A stretch of DNA of 64,000 nt from Spartobacteria bacterium (GCA_947471565.1 CANIVT010000002.1:109471-173470); one strand, 5' to 3'; positions 51,359-61,660 are shown, counted from the first letter of the stretch. Notes: generated by a model not told the origin, from the letters alone. Numbers and translations: made by a program.

Positions 51359-53779
51359 TCAGGCGGTCTGGTAGAGGGCGGTTTCGAGTTCCTTAAGCGC
51401 GGCGAGGTAGCCGGGCTTCCCGCCGAAGTAGCCGACGATCTCGACCGGGGTACCGAGGGAGGTGAGGGGATCGACTTTCAGGATCTCGAGTGACTCGACG
51501 CTGGTGATGCCGGTGAAGGCGTATTTCTCCAGCAGGGCATCGACAACCCGGCGGGCGAGTTCCCCGTATTTCGTGAAGTAGTCCCGCTTTTTGACATTCT
51601 CTGCACGTTCGCGCCGGGTGAGCGGCTTCTGCTCGTAGGCGACGTGGCAGATCAGGTCAAAGGGGTCGAACTCGGAGCCGACTTCCTCGTTGAGCGCAGA
51701 GAAGAGGACGCCTTCCTCCTCCAGGGAGTCGATGATGGCTTTCTTCTTATCCGCCTGCTTCCAGGTGACGAGGAACTGATCGAGTGAGGCGTAGTTCCGG
51801 AGGATGCTCTTGCGGGTGTAGTCGCGGAGGCTCTCGGTGATGATCTTCCCATCGTCGCCCATATACTGGACGCGCTCCTTGAGAACGGTGACCTCGACGC
51901 CGCGCACGGTGACTTTACGCCCCTTGCCATTCTCCTGGGCGGTATCTCCCTTGATGGTGACATCCGGAAACTCGACCTGCTGGCCGGTCAACTCGTCGGT
52001 GATCCCGTAGTCGTCGGTCTCGTGTTCAAAACCGGAAATGTCGTCGCTCTGGCCGATCTCCTTCACCCTGACCGGATCACCGTCGAACTCCTTATCCGCA
52101 AAGAGGGCGGTCACATTCCTGAAGTCCATGATGGTGAAGTAGTGCTTCCCGAAGTCTTCGTTGATGCGGGTTCCTCTGCCGATGATCTGCTTGAAGTCGG
52201 TCATGGATCCGATGTTCGAGTCGAGGACGATGAGCTTGCAGGTCTGCGCATCGACGCCAGTGGTCATGAGCTTGGAGGTGGTGGCGATGACGGGGTATTG
52301 CTCGGAGGGATTGATGAAGGCGTCGAGGTGGCGCTTTCCTTCGGGGTTGTCCCCGGTGATCTGCATCACGTATTTGCTGTTGGCAGAGACGAGATCGGCA
52401 TTCGCATTGGCGAGCGCAGTGCGCATACCCTCGGCGTGCTCGATATCAACGCAGAACACGATGGTCTTGGAGAAGCGATCGCTCCCCTTCAGGAACTCCG
52501 TGATCTTTTCGGTCACGAGCTTGCGGCGCTCCTCGACGATGAGGTGCTTGTCAAAATCGGTGCGGTTGTAGATCCGATCTTCGACGGGTTGGCCATCCTT
52601 GTCCTTGAAGCCCCTCGGTGGGCGCCATCCCTCGGCGTCGATGTCGAGGGTGACCTTGATGACCTTGTAGGGGGCGAGGAATCCATCATCGATGCCCTGC
52701 TTGAGCGAGTAGGTGTAGATGGGATCGCCAAAGTATTCGGTATTGGAAACTTCCTTGGATTCCTTCGGGGTAGCCGTGAGTCCGATGTGGGTGGCCGATG
52801 AGAAGTACTCCAGAATCTCCCGCCATTTGCTGTCCTCGCGCGCGCTTCCTCGATGGCACTCGTCAACGATGACGAGGTCGAAGAAATCGGGGCTGAACTG
52901 TTTGTAGGCGTCGGTGTCGTTGTTGTCGGAGAGGCCTTGGTAAAGGGAGAGGTAGATGTTGTAGGCGGTGTCGACGTGCTTGTGACGGATGACGGTCATC
53001 GCTTCCTTGAAATGGCGAAAGTCTCCCCTGACGGTCTGATCGATGAGGGATGTGCGGTCTGCGAGGAAGAGGATTCGTTTCTTCAGGCCGCTCTTCCATA
53101 AGCGATAGATGATTTGGAAGGCGGTGTAGGTCTTGCCTGTGCCCGTCGCCATCACGAGGAGGTGGCGATTGTTGCCTTCATTCTTGGCAATCGCTTCGAC
53201 GGTCCGATTCACCGCGATCTGCTGGTAGTAGCGTGGGGATCGGGTCGATCCATCCGCGTAGTAGTCCTGTGAGACGATCGCATCCTGTGCCTCGGAGATT
53301 CCCTTGAAGGCTTTGTATTTCGCCCAGAGGAGCTCGGGGGTCGGAAAACCGTCCAGTGGGAGGCTGGTCTCCAGCTCTCCCTGCGTCTCGGTGCGGTCGT
53401 GAAAATGGAAGCCATCTCCGTTGCTACTGAAGACAAACGGGATATCCAAAGTCCGGGCATACCCCAGTGCCTGCTGGATCCCGGCTGAGACAGAGTGGTT
53501 GTTATCCTTCGCCTCGACAACGGCGATCGGGATATTCGGCTTGTAGTAAAGAATGTAGTCGGCCCTCTTTCGCTTGCCGCGTGCATGGAGCTTTCCCCGG
53601 ACATAAATCCGGCCATCCGTGAAATCAACCTCACGGCGGATTTGGAGATCCTCGTTCCAGCCAGCACCGACGATGTGCGGAGTAATGAACTTCGCGCAAA
53701 TGTCGCTTTCGGTGAGGTCTTTCTTGTTCACTTTGGAGAGATAACGATCAGATGCTGTTGTATCTCTTGTAATGACCAC
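51359..53779 (-). CDS. hsdR: Type I restriction endonuclease subunit HsdR
   Basis: ATP-driven DNA translocase and nuclease of the system. The 806-residue product has an N-terminal PD-(D/E)xK nuclease (Asp74 in RADYILYY, Glu89 and Lys91 in AVVEAKDNN), the motor with Walker A ATGTGKT (211-217) and DECH box (306-309), a second RecA-like half with SMTDFKQIIGRGTRINEDFGK, and the EcoEI-type C-terminal domain (PLTRRERAENVKKRDYF). Predicted start is GTG 53779, the furthest in-frame initiator. It is shorter than the ~1000-residue EcoKI form but complete. The set hsdR-ORF6N-hsdM-hsdS-DUF3644-HEPN is co-oriented. Confidence 0.94.
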   Translation of the reverse strand: MVITRDTTASDRYLSKVNKKDLTESDICAKFITPHIVGAGWNEDLQIRREVDFTDGRIYVRGKLHARGKRKRADYILYYKPNIPIAVVEAKDNNHSVSAGIQQALGYARTLDIPFVFSSNGDGFHFHDRTETQGELETSLPLDGFPTPELLWAKYKAFKGISEAQDAIVSQDYYADGSTRSPRYYQQIAVNRTVEAIAKNEGNNRHLLVMATGTGKTYTAFQIIYRLWKSGLKKRILFLADRTSLIDQTVRGDFRHFKEAMTVIRHKHVDTAYNIYLSLYQGLSDNNDTDAYKQFSPDFFDLVIVDECHRGSAREDSKWREILEYFSSATHIGLTATPKESKEVSNTEYFGDPIYTYSLKQGIDDGFLAPYKVIKVTLDIDAEGWRPPRGFKDKDGQPVEDRIYNRTDFDKHLIVEERRKLVTEKITEFLKGSDRFSKTIVFCVDIEHAEGMRTALANANADLVSANSKYVMQITGDNPEGKRHLDAFINPSEQYPVIATTSKLMTTGVDAQTCKLIVLDSNIGSMTDFKQIIGRGTRINEDFGKHYFTIMDFRNVTALFADKEFDGDPVRVKEIGQSDDISGFEHETDDYGITDELTGQQVEFPDVTIKGDTAQENGKGRKVTVRGVEVTVLKERVQYMGDDGKIITESLRDYTRKSILRNYASLDQFLVTWKQADKKKAIIDSLEEEGVLFSALNEEVGSEFDPFDLICHVAYEQKPLTRRERAENVKKRDYFTKYGELARRVVDALLEKYAFTGITSVESLEILKVDPLTSLGTPVEIVGYFGGKPGYLAALKELETALYQTA

Positions 53780-53882
53780 TCGCCACGGGATTCTTCTCTG
53801 TCGGAGTGGTTTTCCACCCCGAGACCATGGCAGTCACCCCCGCGGCTTGTTTTCTGATGAACAACCTCCGCGCCCACTAAAA

Positions 53883-53915
53883 GTCTAACAGCCTTCAGTC
53901 TAAGCGCCTTCTGCC
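53883..53915. repeat. CAGCCTTCAGTCT units between hsdR and the PIN gene
   Basis: Aggregated AGTCTAACAGCCTTCAGTCTAAGCG matches the unit composition of the fabD leader and of 8284-8327. The tract lies upstream of hsdR and downstream of the PIN-toxin gene on the minus strand. Confidence 0.5.
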
Positions 53916-53916
53916 C

Positions 53917-54315
53917 TCACCACATCAGCTTTAGCCCATGCTCGGCGTATGCCTTGATGTCGGGATCCTTGGAGAGAAGGGTTGATCCTGAGCGTATGGC
54001 CTGCCAGACGAGCATCCGGTCAAAGGGGTCCTTGTGGCCCAGCTTGGGAAGCCGGTGGTACTCGGCGGCATGGCTTGGTTCGAGCGGCAGCAGGGTGAAT
54101 CCTGCTTCCTCGGCGACGTCGGGGAGGTTTTCCGGGGAAATGCCCTCAAGGATGAGTTTGCCAAGGGAATGTTTGAGCGAGAGTTCCCAGAATGTCACGG
54201 CGCTGACATGGGCCTCGTTGCCGGGATCATTCAGGGCAGCCCGGGCTTTCTTGCCCAGTTTCTCGGGGGCCATGACGGCCCAGAGGAAGGCATGGGAATC
54301 CAACAGGAGCTTCAT
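53917..54315 (-). CDS. PIN-domain ribonuclease toxin (VapC-like)
   Basis: A 132-residue PIN-fold RNase toxin. Acidic metal-site candidates are Asp6 (LLLDSHAFLWA), Glu44 (TFWELSLKHSLGKL), Asp96/Asp99 (HKDPFDRMLVWQA) and Asp117 (SKDPDIKAY), in the correct order and spacing. The Phd-like antitoxin gene lies six bases upstream, the usual toxin-antitoxin order. Such toxins cleave tRNA or rRNA when the antitoxin is degraded. A PIN-toxin/Phd pair beside a restriction system suggests a defence or stability cluster. Confidence 0.9.
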   Translation of the reverse strand: MKLLLDSHAFLWAVMAPEKLGKKARAALNDPGNEAHVSAVTFWELSLKHSLGKLILEGISPENLPDVAEEAGFTLLPLEPSHAAEYHRLPKLGHKDPFDRMLVWQAIRSGSTLLSKDPDIKAYAEHGLKLMW

Positions 54316-54321
54316 GGGCGC

Positions 54322-54561
54322 TCAGGAGGCCAGGAGGTCTTCCTCGCTGATCTTGAAGCCGGGCTTTGTGCGGAAGGAGGACTTCTTCCTGAGGGATCCT
54401 AGGGTCACGCCGCCCTGCGGGAGGACGAGTTTCGGAGGGGCCAGGACGGCGACGAGACGACCTTTCCTGCCGAAAGAAACCCCCACGGTCTTGCCGAGGC
54501 GAACTTCCTCGAGTGCTGCTGAGAAATGCGTTTTGAACTCGCCGACGGCCAGAGTCTTCAT
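54322..54561 (-). CDS. Phd/YefM-family antitoxin
   Basis: A 79-residue antitoxin. Residues 1-50 (KTLAVGEFKTHFSAALEEVRLGKTVGVSFGRKGRLVAVLAP) are the Phd/YefM DNA-binding domain, and the rest (SLRKKSSFRTKPGFKISEEDLLAS) is the flexible toxin-binding tail. It precedes the PIN toxin by six bases and would autorepress the pair. The ATG is followed by a typical start MKTLAVGEFK. Intergenic DNA upstream (54562-54658) holds no recognisable gene. Confidence 0.88.
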   Translation of the reverse strand: MKTLAVGEFKTHFSAALEEVRLGKTVGVSFGRKGRLVAVLAPPKLVLPQGGVTLGSLRKKSSFRTKPGFKISEEDLLAS

Positions 54562-54658
54562 GAAGCTAAGATCGTCTATCGTGACAAGTTGTCAAGTAAT
54601 GCCGCCTCGGGAGTGCATGCGGCACGATGGCAGACGGGTCCTTCTTTGCGCTGTCGGA

Positions 54659-55054
54659 TTATCGCAGAAGCGTGACGGCTTCTGCGGGTGTCACGGCTCC
54701 GATAGGGGATTTGCGAAAGTCCTTCGTGTTCCGCGTCACGATGATCTGCGCCTTGAAGAGTGCTGCCGCGGCCGCCTGCATGGCATCTTCCAGATCGGAG
54801 AAACCAAGATCCAGCGCATGCTTCATCTCTCTTGTGCCTGTCGGAGGAACCACCACAAACTCCAGTAGATCGTCCAGGAATTCCGATGACTTTCCTTTGG
54901 TGAGGTAGTGGATGTTGGCAAGGCTATGCCACGCTACGGCGCATTGACCCGAATGAAGGGATGCCCACTCAAGTAGCCGCGCACTGGTGTTCATGTGGGG
55001 GTCCCGACCAACCGCAAAATCAAGCAGCACATCGGTGTCCAGAAGCATCCTCAT
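54659..55054 (-). CDS. PIN-domain protein (PIN_3 type)
   Basis: A second PIN-fold RNase, 131 residues. Candidate metal-site acids are Asp6/Asp8 (MLLDTDVLLDFAVGRD) and the downstream LGFSDLEDAMQ (around 85-90), with TRNTKDF near residue 110 completing the active site. The spacing is that of the PIN_3 subfamily. An RHH-like antitoxin gene lies 33 bases upstream on the same strand. Two toxin-antitoxin modules are thus tandem in 1.5 kb. Confidence 0.87.
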   Translation of the reverse strand: MRMLLDTDVLLDFAVGRDPHMNTSARLLEWASLHSGQCAVAWHSLANIHYLTKGKSSEFLDDLLEFVVVPPTGTREMKHALDLGFSDLEDAMQAAAAALFKAQIIVTRNTKDFRKSPIGAVTPAEAVTLLR

Positions 55055-55087
55055 GGCGGTGGTTCAGTTGGTGGTCCCGGGAATTCC

Positions 55088-55330
55088 CTAGAGCCCGTAC
55101 TTCTTCTTAAGGTAATCAAAGCGTGCGCCGCTTTGCTTCGCGAGGTGAAGCTTGCCCGCCCATTTGCGGTGAAAGGGAAGGGTGTTTTCACGGACCGGTT
55201 CGCCCGACTCTCTGGCAAGTAACTGCTCCACAAGCCCCGAGAGGCTGGTGCCACGTTGACGGGCCACTGCTTTCGCGCGGTGGGAAATTCTTGGTTCCAG
55301 GGTCAGTGTGACTCGTGCTTTCATACGCAT
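55088..55330 (-). CDS. Ribbon-helix-helix antitoxin (DUF6364-like)
   Basis: An 80-residue protein with an N-terminal RHH pattern (ARVTLTLEPRISHRAKAVARQRGTSLSGLVEQLLARE) and a basic, aromatic C-terminal tail (KWAGKLHLAKQSGARFDYLKKKYGL) that may bind the toxin. It precedes the PIN_3-type gene by 33 bases on the same strand and is its likely antitoxin. An ATG at 55324 (MKARVT) is an alternative start. RHH antitoxins bind their own promoters as dimers. Confidence 0.78.
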   Translation of the reverse strand: MRMKARVTLTLEPRISHRAKAVARQRGTSLSGLVEQLLARESGEPVRENTLPFHRKWAGKLHLAKQSGARFDYLKKKYGL

Positions 55331-55414
55331 ACGCTAAAGCAATATGCATCTGTGTCAACCGGGCACAGGTGGAGATCCTGGTAGGATTCACCCCCTTCAT
55401 CCCTGTGAATTGTC

Positions 55415-55438
55415 CTCTGCGTCTCCGCGACTCCGTGC
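55415..55438. repeat. GC octamer tract (CTCTGCGT family)
   Basis: CTCTGCGT, CTCCGCGA and CTCCGTGC in exact 8-nt register. Same family as the inverted arrays at 35434 and 55950. It lies between the RHH gene and the rnpB terminator. Confidence 0.6.
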
Positions 55439-55450
55439 GAGATTTCTCCC

Positions 55451-55490
55451 AAAAAGGAACGGGGGTGATTCCTTCTCTGGAACCACCCCC
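55451..55490 (-). terminator. Intrinsic terminator of rnpB
   Basis: On the minus strand, a 12-bp stem (GGGGGTGGTTCC with GGAATCACCCCC, loop AGAGAA) is followed at four bases by a T-tract (TTCCTTTTT). It begins right after the mature RNase P RNA end and gives a textbook Rho-independent terminator. Confidence 0.85.
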
Positions 55491-55898
55491 GTCAGTGCGA
55501 CGGCTATAAGCCGGATTCTGTCTTGCCGGGTTGCCCCGGCATGGACGGCCATTTCTCTCAGGGATCTTGCGATCCCAGCCCGTCTTGCGACGGGTGCGAC
55601 GTTACCCGGGGTCCCGTTTCACCGTTGGTGAAACATCGAAGCCGGCGGCCTCTTCCCCTGTTCTGTCTTGCACCGCATAGGGTTTTTCGTGCCCCCTCGG
55701 TTACCCTCGGGGCGGTGGGCTCTTACCCCGCCTTTTCACCCTTACCCCGATCTTGCGACCAGGGCGGTTTTATTTCTGTGACACTGTCCGTCGACCGGGA
55801 TTTTCACCCCGGACTCCCGCGTGTTCTACGCGGTATGCCGCCGTGTGGTGTCCGGACTTTCCTCGAGAATTGCTCCCCGCGGTCGTCCACCGTCACGG
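55490..55898 (-). ncRNA. rnpB: RNase P RNA, type A
   Basis: Catalytic RNA that trims tRNA 5' leaders. On the minus strand the universal core is clear: GAGGAAAGTCCGGACACC (CR-I) near the 5' end, AGGGTGAAAAGGCGGGGTAAGAGC region with the CR-II/III elements, and the 3' GACAGAATCCGGCTTATAG. The 5' GTGACGGT and 3' GCCGTCGCAC close helix P1 with a small bulge. Length is ~409 nt, in the type A range. End positions are uncertain by about ten bases. A strong terminator adjoins its 3' end. Two plus-strand ORFs crossing it are spurious. Confidence 0.94.
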
Positions 55899-55949
55899 GG
55901 TAGCTGTAAGCCACACTTTGCAAAGATGCAAGTGGTTCAAAATGGACTC

Positions 55950-56027
55950 GCGCGGAGGCGCGGAGGCGCAGAGATGAGAAACTGGATCAAAATCCTTCAG
56001 TAACTCTGCGCCTCCGCGCCTCTGCGG
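55950..56027. repeat. Inverted arrays of GC octamers after uvrA
   Basis: GCGCGGAG twice and GCGCAGAG (55950-55973) face CTCTGCGC, CTCCGCGC and CTCTGCGG (56004-56027). The arms can pair over ~24 bases. The region is immediately beyond the uvrA stop and just upstream of rnpB, repeating the sufD/MidA layout. Confidence 0.7.
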
Positions 56028-56034
56028 GAAAATA

Positions 56035-59000
56035 TTAAGGCTTCTTCCGCGAGAGTACGTCGCGGAGGAAGGGGGCCGTCCGGCTGACCTTGTTCTTGGC
56101 CACTTCCTCAGGTGTTCCCGAGGCAATGATCTTCCCGCCGTTTTTTCCAGCCTCGGGGCCGACATCAATGATGTAGTCGGCCTCAGCCACCAGATCGAGG
56201 TGGTGCTCGATGATGATGACGGTGTGGCCCTCGTCGACGAGGCGGTGGAAGACATCCTGCAGGAGTTCCACGTCGGAGGCATGGAGTCCGATGGTCGGCT
56301 CCTCGAGGATGTAGAGGATGCCTCCCTTCTTTGCAAAGCGGGGTCGGTCAACGGAACTGCCTCTGGCAAGTTGGGTGACCAGCTTGATGCGCTGGGCCTC
56401 GCCGCCGCTGAGCGTGGGACTGGGTTGGCCGAGCTTGAGATAGCCGAGGCCGGTCTCCACAAGCAGTCGCAGCGGGCGGCTGATCTTGGGATGAGCCGAG
56501 AAGAACTCGGCGGCCTGCTCAACGGTCATCCCAAGGACGTCGCCGATCGATTTGCCATCGTATTTCACCTCGAGGGTCTGACGGTTGAATCGTGTCCCGC
56601 CGCAGTCTTCGCACGGCATGTAGGAGGCGGGGAGGAAGTTCATCTCGAGCTTGATGACACCCTGTCCTTCGCAGGTTTCGCAGCGACCGCCTTGGTTGTT
56701 GAAGGAGAAGCGGCTGCCGGTGTAGCCGCGCAAGCGTGCCTCGGGCAGTCCGGCATAAAGCGTCCTGATGGCATCAAAGACCTTCAGGTAGGTGGCGGGG
56801 GTCGAGCGTGAGGTCTTGCCGATCGGCGACTGGTCGACCTCGATCACCTGGGAGAGGTGCTGGACGCCCGTGAGGGACTTCCAGTGTTTCACACCCGGTT
56901 TCTTCTTTCGTCCGGCCCGTGTCAGGGATTCCTCAACGGCGGGAAGAAGGACGCCGCGCAGCAGGGTGCTCTTTCCCGAACCACTGATCCCGGTAATCGC
57001 CGTCAGTCGCCCGAGCGGGAAACGGACATCGACGGCCTCCAGGTTGTGGAGTTTTGCCCCGTCGAGTTCCAGCCAGGCTGGGACATCCTCCTCCTTGAGG
57101 CTGCGACGCGAGCCGCGCTTGGGATGGACGGGGGGCTCGCGCAGGAATTTTCCGGTCAGCGAACGGGGATTGGCCATCACCTCCTCCATGGTTCCGAAGG
57201 CGACCACCTCGCCGCCGTGGGTCCCCGCACCGGGACCGAGGTCGATGATCCTGCTGGCGCGGCGCATGGTCTCGTCGTCATGCTCAACGACGAGGAGGGA
57301 ATTGCCCCGCGCCGTCAGCTCGCCGAGGGCATCGAGCAGGCGGGTGTTGTCACGCGGATGGAGACCGATGGTCGGCTCGTCCAGCACGTAGAGGACACCC
57401 CGGAGGTTCGAGCCGAGCTGGGCCGCGAGGCGGATACGCTGGGACTCTCCGCCGCTGAGCGTCTTGGCGGAGCGGCCGAGTTGGAGGTAGTCGAGGCCGA
57501 CGCGTCCCAGGAACTCGAGTCGCTGGCGGATTTCGGGAACGATGTCGCGGGCCACGGTTGCGTCCCGTCCGGAGAATTTCCAGGACCCCGTGAGACCCAA
57601 GGCATCGTTCGCGGAGCGGGAGGAAAAGGAAGCAATGCTTTCCCCCTCGATCCTGACCGAACAGGCCACGGGATTGAGGCGGTCTCCCTGGCAGACGGGG
57701 CACGGACGGGTCTCCCCCTCCTCGCGGCTCTCAAAGGAGCGTTCCGCAGCCAGGTCGGCCTCGAGTTGGGAATCGAAGTCTTTCGCCGAGGGGACCTCGG
57801 TCCAGACCTCACCGAAGCCGCGGCAGTGCTCGCACCAGCCGTGAGGAGAGTTGAACGAGAAGAGACGCGGGTCGAGTTCCTCAAAGGCCCGTCCGCAGTC
57901 GGTGCAGTTCATCTCCGAGCTGAGGATGCGGAACTCGGGGACGGTCGACTTCTTCTTGCCCTTGGTTGCTTTTCCGCCCTTGGGCGATTTTGTTTCCTTC
58001 GGGGCGGGCGAGGTGGAAGTAGGAAGGGCTTTCGCGGTTCCCTTGCCGATCTCGAGAGCCCGCTTGGTCTGGTCGAGCAGTCCTTTTTTGGCATCCTTGT
58101 CGATCGTGCCGACGAGTACGTCGATGGTGTGCTCCTTGAAGCGTTCGAGCGGTTGGAAACCGTCGACCTCGATCAGTTCGCCGTCGACAAGCAGGGTCGA
58201 GAACCCGTGATCGGAAGCCCAGCGCGCCACCTCGGTGTGGTAGCCTTTGCGACCCTGGATCAAGGGAGCGAAAAGCTGGACGGGGCCCTCTTTGGACATC
58301 TTCTCCAACTCGGCGGCCACGGCGGTGACGGAACTCTTGCTCACGGCGACACCGCAGTCGGGGCAGTGCTGGATGCCGAGCTTTGCGTAGAGGAGTCGGA
58401 GGAACTGGTGGATCTCGGTGACGGTGGCCACGGTTGATTTGCCGCCGCCGCGCGTGATCCTCTGCTCGATCGCCACACTCGGGGGAAGTCCCTCGATCCG
58501 GTCGACATCGGGCTTTTCCAACTGCTCCACGAACTGCCGGGCGTACGGGGACATGCTGTCGAGGAAGCGTCGCTGTCCCTCGGCAAAGAGAATGTCAAAG
58601 GCGAGGGTCGACTTGCCGCTGCCGCTCAGGCCGGTGACGACGACCATCTCGTCGCGCGGGATGTCGAGGGAGATGTCCTTGAGGTTGTGCTCTCGGGCAC
58701 CCCGGATCTCGATCGCCTTGGCGGGCACTGCCACGGGAGCTGCATTCGCTTTCTCAAGACGGAGAGGTGGCCGGCCTGCGAGCACCTCGGCCAGGTAGCG
58801 GCCGGTGTGGGATTCGGCTACGGCAGCGATCTCCTCGGGAGTGCCTGCGGCGACGAGTTTCCCTCCTCCGCTTCCCGCCTCGGGGCCGATGTCGAGCACC
58901 CAGTCGGCCGACTTGATGACGTCGAGGTTGTGCTCGATGACGACGAGGCTGTTTCCCTCGTCGACGAGGCGGCGGAAGGCCTTGAGCAGGATCGCCACGT

Positions 59001-61620
59001 CGTCGATGTGAAGTCCGGTCGTCGGCTCGTCAAAGATCAGCAGGGCTCCGCCAGGTTCCTGTCCCGACAAGCGGGCGGCGAGCTTCAGGCGCTGGGACTC
59101 GCCGCCGCTCAGGACGTTGAGGGGTTGGCCGAGCTTCAGATAGTCGAGGCCCACCTCAGCAAGCAGACGAAGCGGGCCGCAGATCGACTCGGCCTTCGGC
59201 CCCTCCGAGAAGAAGGTGATCGCCTCGCAGGCGGTCATTTCGAGGATGTCGTGGATCGATTTGCCGCGGTGGCGGATGGCGAGGACACGCTCCTGGTAGC
59301 GCTTCCCCTCGCACTCCGGGCAGCGGAGGAAAAGATCACTCAGGAACTGCATCTCGACCTTTTCGAAGCCGAGTCCGGAGCAACGGTCGCAGCGTCCCTG
59401 TCCCGAGTTGAACGAAAACGCCGAGGGACTGAGTCCTGCGGCGATCGATTCCTCCTCGAGGCCGAAGAGTTCGCGGATTCCGTCAAAGACCCCGAGGTAC
59501 ACCGCCGGAGTGGAGCGGGGGGTCTTGGAGAGAGGGGACTGGTCGACCAGCACGATGTCGCTGAGTTCCTCCCCTCCCTTGATCGAGCGGCAGCGCCCGG
59601 CTGCCTCCCCTTCCTCGGCGGCGGCCGAGGTGAGGTTGCGGTAGAGGACGTCGCGCACGAGGGAACTTTTGCCCGATCCCGAGACGCCGGTGACGCAGCA
59701 AAAGACCCCCTGCGGGATGCGTACGTCGAGGTTGTCGAGGTTGTGATGGCGGATGCCCTTGATGTCGATCCAGCGCTTCGGCTTGCGGCGCTTGGCCGGC
59801 ACCGGGATCGATTTGTCACCACGCAGGTAGGCGGCGGTGAGCGAGTCCTTGGCCGAGGGGAGTTCCGAGAGGGGGCCCGAGAAAAGAAGGCTGCCACCGA
59901 GGTCGCCGCGTCCGGGGCCAAGGTCGACGACATGATCGGCGGAGCGGATCACGGCCTCCTCGTGCTCGACGACGAGCAGAGTGTTCCCCTTGTCGCGCAG
60001 GGCGCGCATGATCTCGAGCAGTTTCCCCACATCGCGGGGATGGAGCCCGACGCTCGGCTCGTCCATGACGAAGAGGGTGTTGACCAGCGACGCGCCGAGG
60101 CAGGTGGTCAGGTTCACCCGCTCGATTTCCCCGCCGGAGAGACTGCGTGTCGCACGGTCGAGCGTGAGGTAGCCGAGACCGACCGACTCGAGGTAGCCGA
60201 GGCGCGAGACGATCTGGTCGAGAATCATCCGGGTGCCCGCATCACCCTCGGAGACGGGCAGTGTCGCGATCGCGACAGCCAGTTCCGCCACCGGAGTGGC
60301 CGCGATTTCTGGCAGGGTCATCGTGCGCGAGGGAAGGGGGAGCCGGTAATTGAGCGTGTCGGGTTGGAAACGGCCGCCTCCGCAGGTGACGCACGGCTTG
60401 TAGGCGCGGTAGCGGCTGAGGAAGACGCGGATATGCATCTTGTAGGTCTTGCGCTCCATCCATCGGAAGAAGCCGTCGACGCCGTACCAGCGGTCGTTCT
60501 CCCAGAGTTCCTCGGCCGTGATGTCGGCTCCGCTCTCCCCCTCGATCACGAACTTTTGGTCGCTTGCGGGGAGTTCCTCGAAGGGAAGATGAACGTCGAT
60601 GTCGTGCTCGGCGCAGGCCTTGAGGAGGTCCCGCTGGCATTCGCGTGACTGGCCGCTCTGGAACGGTTTGACCACGCCGCCGGCGATGCTGAGCGAGCGG
60701 TCGGGCATGACCCGGTCGTAGTCGATGCCGATGACGCGACCGAATCCGCGGCAGTCGGGGCAGGCGCCAAGGGGGTTGTTGAAGCTGAAGAGACCCGGAG
60801 CCGGTGGGCGGATGTCGAGGTCGCAATGGGGGCAGTGCCATCCGGAAGAGTGGGGGAAGCTCTCCCCCGTCTCGGGATCGACCAGGGTGATCTTTCCCTT
60901 GCCGAGTCGCAGGGCCGTCTCAACCGCCTCGGTGAGACGGCCTCGCTCGGCCTCGCCGATCTCGAGCCGGTCCTGGATGACCGAGACGACGGCGGGCAAT
61001 GAGGCAATGGAGGAAGCCTCGTCCGTGCGATGGACCGCACCACCGATCCAGACGCGCAGGTAGCCCTGCTCCCGGAGGAAGTTCAGGAAATCGGCCGGGG
61101 TAGGTGGCTTGGAGGGTGTCTCCTCATCTTCCGCCTCGGGCCGTGTCGGGACCGGAAAGGTAACCAGAAGACGGCGTCCCTTGAGCGCGGCGAGCAGGGA
61201 GGAGACGACCGATTCAGAGGACTCGGGCGATACCGTGCGTCCGCACCCCGGGCAGGTGGCCTTGGCCGCGCGGGCCATCAGCAGCTTCAGGTAGTCGTTG
61301 ATCTCGGTGATCGTGCCGACTGTCGAGCGGGTGGTCTTGACGCTGTTGCTCTGCTCGATGGCGATCGCTGGGGGAATCCCCTCGATGGACTCCGCCTGAG
61401 GCTTGTCCATGCGGTCGAGGAACTGCCTCGTGTAGGGGCTGAACGTCTCGACGTAGCGACGCTGTCCCTCGGCGTAGATCGTGTCGAAGGCGAGGCTCGA
61501 CTTGCCCGACCCGCTGGGGCCTGTGAGGACGATGAGGGACCCTGTGGGAAGGTCGAGGTCGATGCCTTTGAGGTTGTTCTGCGTGACGCCGCGAAGGCGT
61601 ATCCGATTCTGGTCAGGCAC
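56035..61620 (-). CDS. uvrA: Tandem-duplicated UvrA (four ABC ATPase domains)
   Basis: UvrA finds DNA lesions and loads UvrB in nucleotide excision repair. The 1861-residue product is two complete UvrA units joined: unit 1 runs to about residue 950 ([22 protein letters not shown] to [21 protein letters not shown]), unit 2 from about 960 ([19 protein letters not shown]) to the end. Four Walker A sites are seen near residues 34 (GPSGSGKSS), 646 (GVSGSGKSS), 998 (GLSGSGKST) and 1545 (GISGSGKST), and four LSGGE signatures near 493, 840, 1388 and 1738. Cys-rich zinc modules occur in both units. A normal UvrA is ~950 residues and acts as a dimer, so this is a covalent dimer. Chlamydiae have a similar ~1790-residue protein. 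It is the only gene here longer than 2.9 kb. Confidence 0.95.
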   Translation of the reverse strand: MPDQNRIRLRGVTQNNLKGIDLDLPTGSLIVLTGPSGSGKSSLAFDTIYAEGQRRYVETFSPYTRQFLDRMDKPQAESIEGIPPAIAIEQSNSVKTTRSTVGTITEINDYLKLLMARAAKATCPGCGRTVSPESSESVVSSLLAALKGRRLLVTFPVPTRPEAEDEETPSKPPTPADFLNFLREQGYLRVWIGGAVHRTDEASSIASLPAVVSVIQDRLEIGEAERGRLTEAVETALRLGKGKITLVDPETGESFPHSSGWHCPHCDLDIRPPAPGLFSFNNPLGACPDCRGFGRVIGIDYDRVMPDRSLSIAGGVVKPFQSGQSRECQRDLLKACAEHDIDVHLPFEELPASDQKFVIEGESGADITAEELWENDRWYGVDGFFRWMERKTYKMHIRVFLSRYRAYKPCVTCGGGRFQPDTLNYRLPLPSRTMTLPEIAATPVAELAVAIATLPVSEGDAGTRMILDQIVSRLGYLESVGLGYLTLDRATRSLSGGEIERVNLTTCLGASLVNTLFVMDEPSVGLHPRDVGKLLEIMRALRDKGNTLLVVEHEEAVIRSADHVVDLGPGRGDLGGSLLFSGPLSELPSAKDSLTAAYLRGDKSIPVPAKRRKPKRWIDIKGIRHHNLDNLDVRIPQGVFCCVTGVSGSGKSSLVRDVLYRNLTSAAAEEGEAAGRCRSIKGGEELSDIVLVDQSPLSKTPRSTPAVYLGVFDGIRELFGLEEESIAAGLSPSAFSFNSGQGRCDRCSGLGFEKVEMQFLSDLFLRCPECEGKRYQERVLAIRHRGKSIHDILEMTACEAITFFSEGPKAESICGPLRLLAEVGLDYLKLGQPLNVLSGGESQRLKLAARLSGQEPGGALLIFDEPTTGLHIDDVAILLKAFRRLVDEGNSLVVIEHNLDVIKSADWVLDIGPEAGSGGGKLVAAGTPEEIAAVAESHTGRYLAEVLAGRPPLRLEKANAAPVAVPAKAIEIRGAREHNLKDISLDIPRDEMVVVTGLSGSGKSTLAFDILFAEGQRRFLDSMSPYARQFVEQLEKPDVDRIEGLPPSVAIEQRITRGGGKSTVATVTEIHQFLRLLYAKLGIQHCPDCGVAVSKSSVTAVAAELEKMSKEGPVQLFAPLIQGRKGYHTEVARWASDHGFSTLLVDGELIEVDGFQPLERFKEHTIDVLVGTIDKDAKKGLLDQTKRALEIGKGTAKALPTSTSPAPKETKSPKGGKATKGKKKSTVPEFRILSSEMNCTDCGRAFEELDPRLFSFNSPHGWCEHCRGFGEVWTEVPSAKDFDSQLEADLAAERSFESREEGETRPCPVCQGDRLNPVACSVRIEGESIASFSSRSANDALGLTGSWKFSGRDATVARDIVPEIRQRLEFLGRVGLDYLQLGRSAKTLSGGESQRIRLAAQLGSNLRGVLYVLDEPTIGLHPRDNTRLLDALGELTARGNSLLVVEHDDETMRRASRIIDLGPGAGTHGGEVVAFGTMEEVMANPRSLTGKFLREPPVHPKRGSRRSLKEEDVPAWLELDGAKLHNLEAVDVRFPLGRLTAITGISGSGKSTLLRGVLLPAVEESLTRAGRKKKPGVKHWKSLTGVQHLSQVIEVDQSPIGKTSRSTPATYLKVFDAIRTLYAGLPEARLRGYTGSRFSFNNQGGRCETCEGQGVIKLEMNFLPASYMPCEDCGGTRFNRQTLEVKYDGKSIGDVLGMTVEQAAEFFSAHPKISRPLRLLVETGLGYLKLGQPSPTLSGGEAQRIKLVTQLARGSSVDRPRFAKKGGILYILEEPTIGLHASDVELLQDVFHRLVDEGHTVIIIEHHLDLVAEADYIIDVGPEAGKNGGKIIASGTPEEVAKNKVSRTAPFLRDVLSRKKP

Positions 61621-61660
61621 CGATCTTGGGAGGGGGGAGGGGAGGGATATCCGGCGGGAC

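Noticed and set aside
54562..54658. Possible extra gene between the TA pairs
   Set aside because: No open frame with a plausible start or domain; it is a short spacer.
55523..55903. ORFs across the rnpB locus
   Set aside because: They overlap the conserved RNase P RNA core and its terminator on the other strand.
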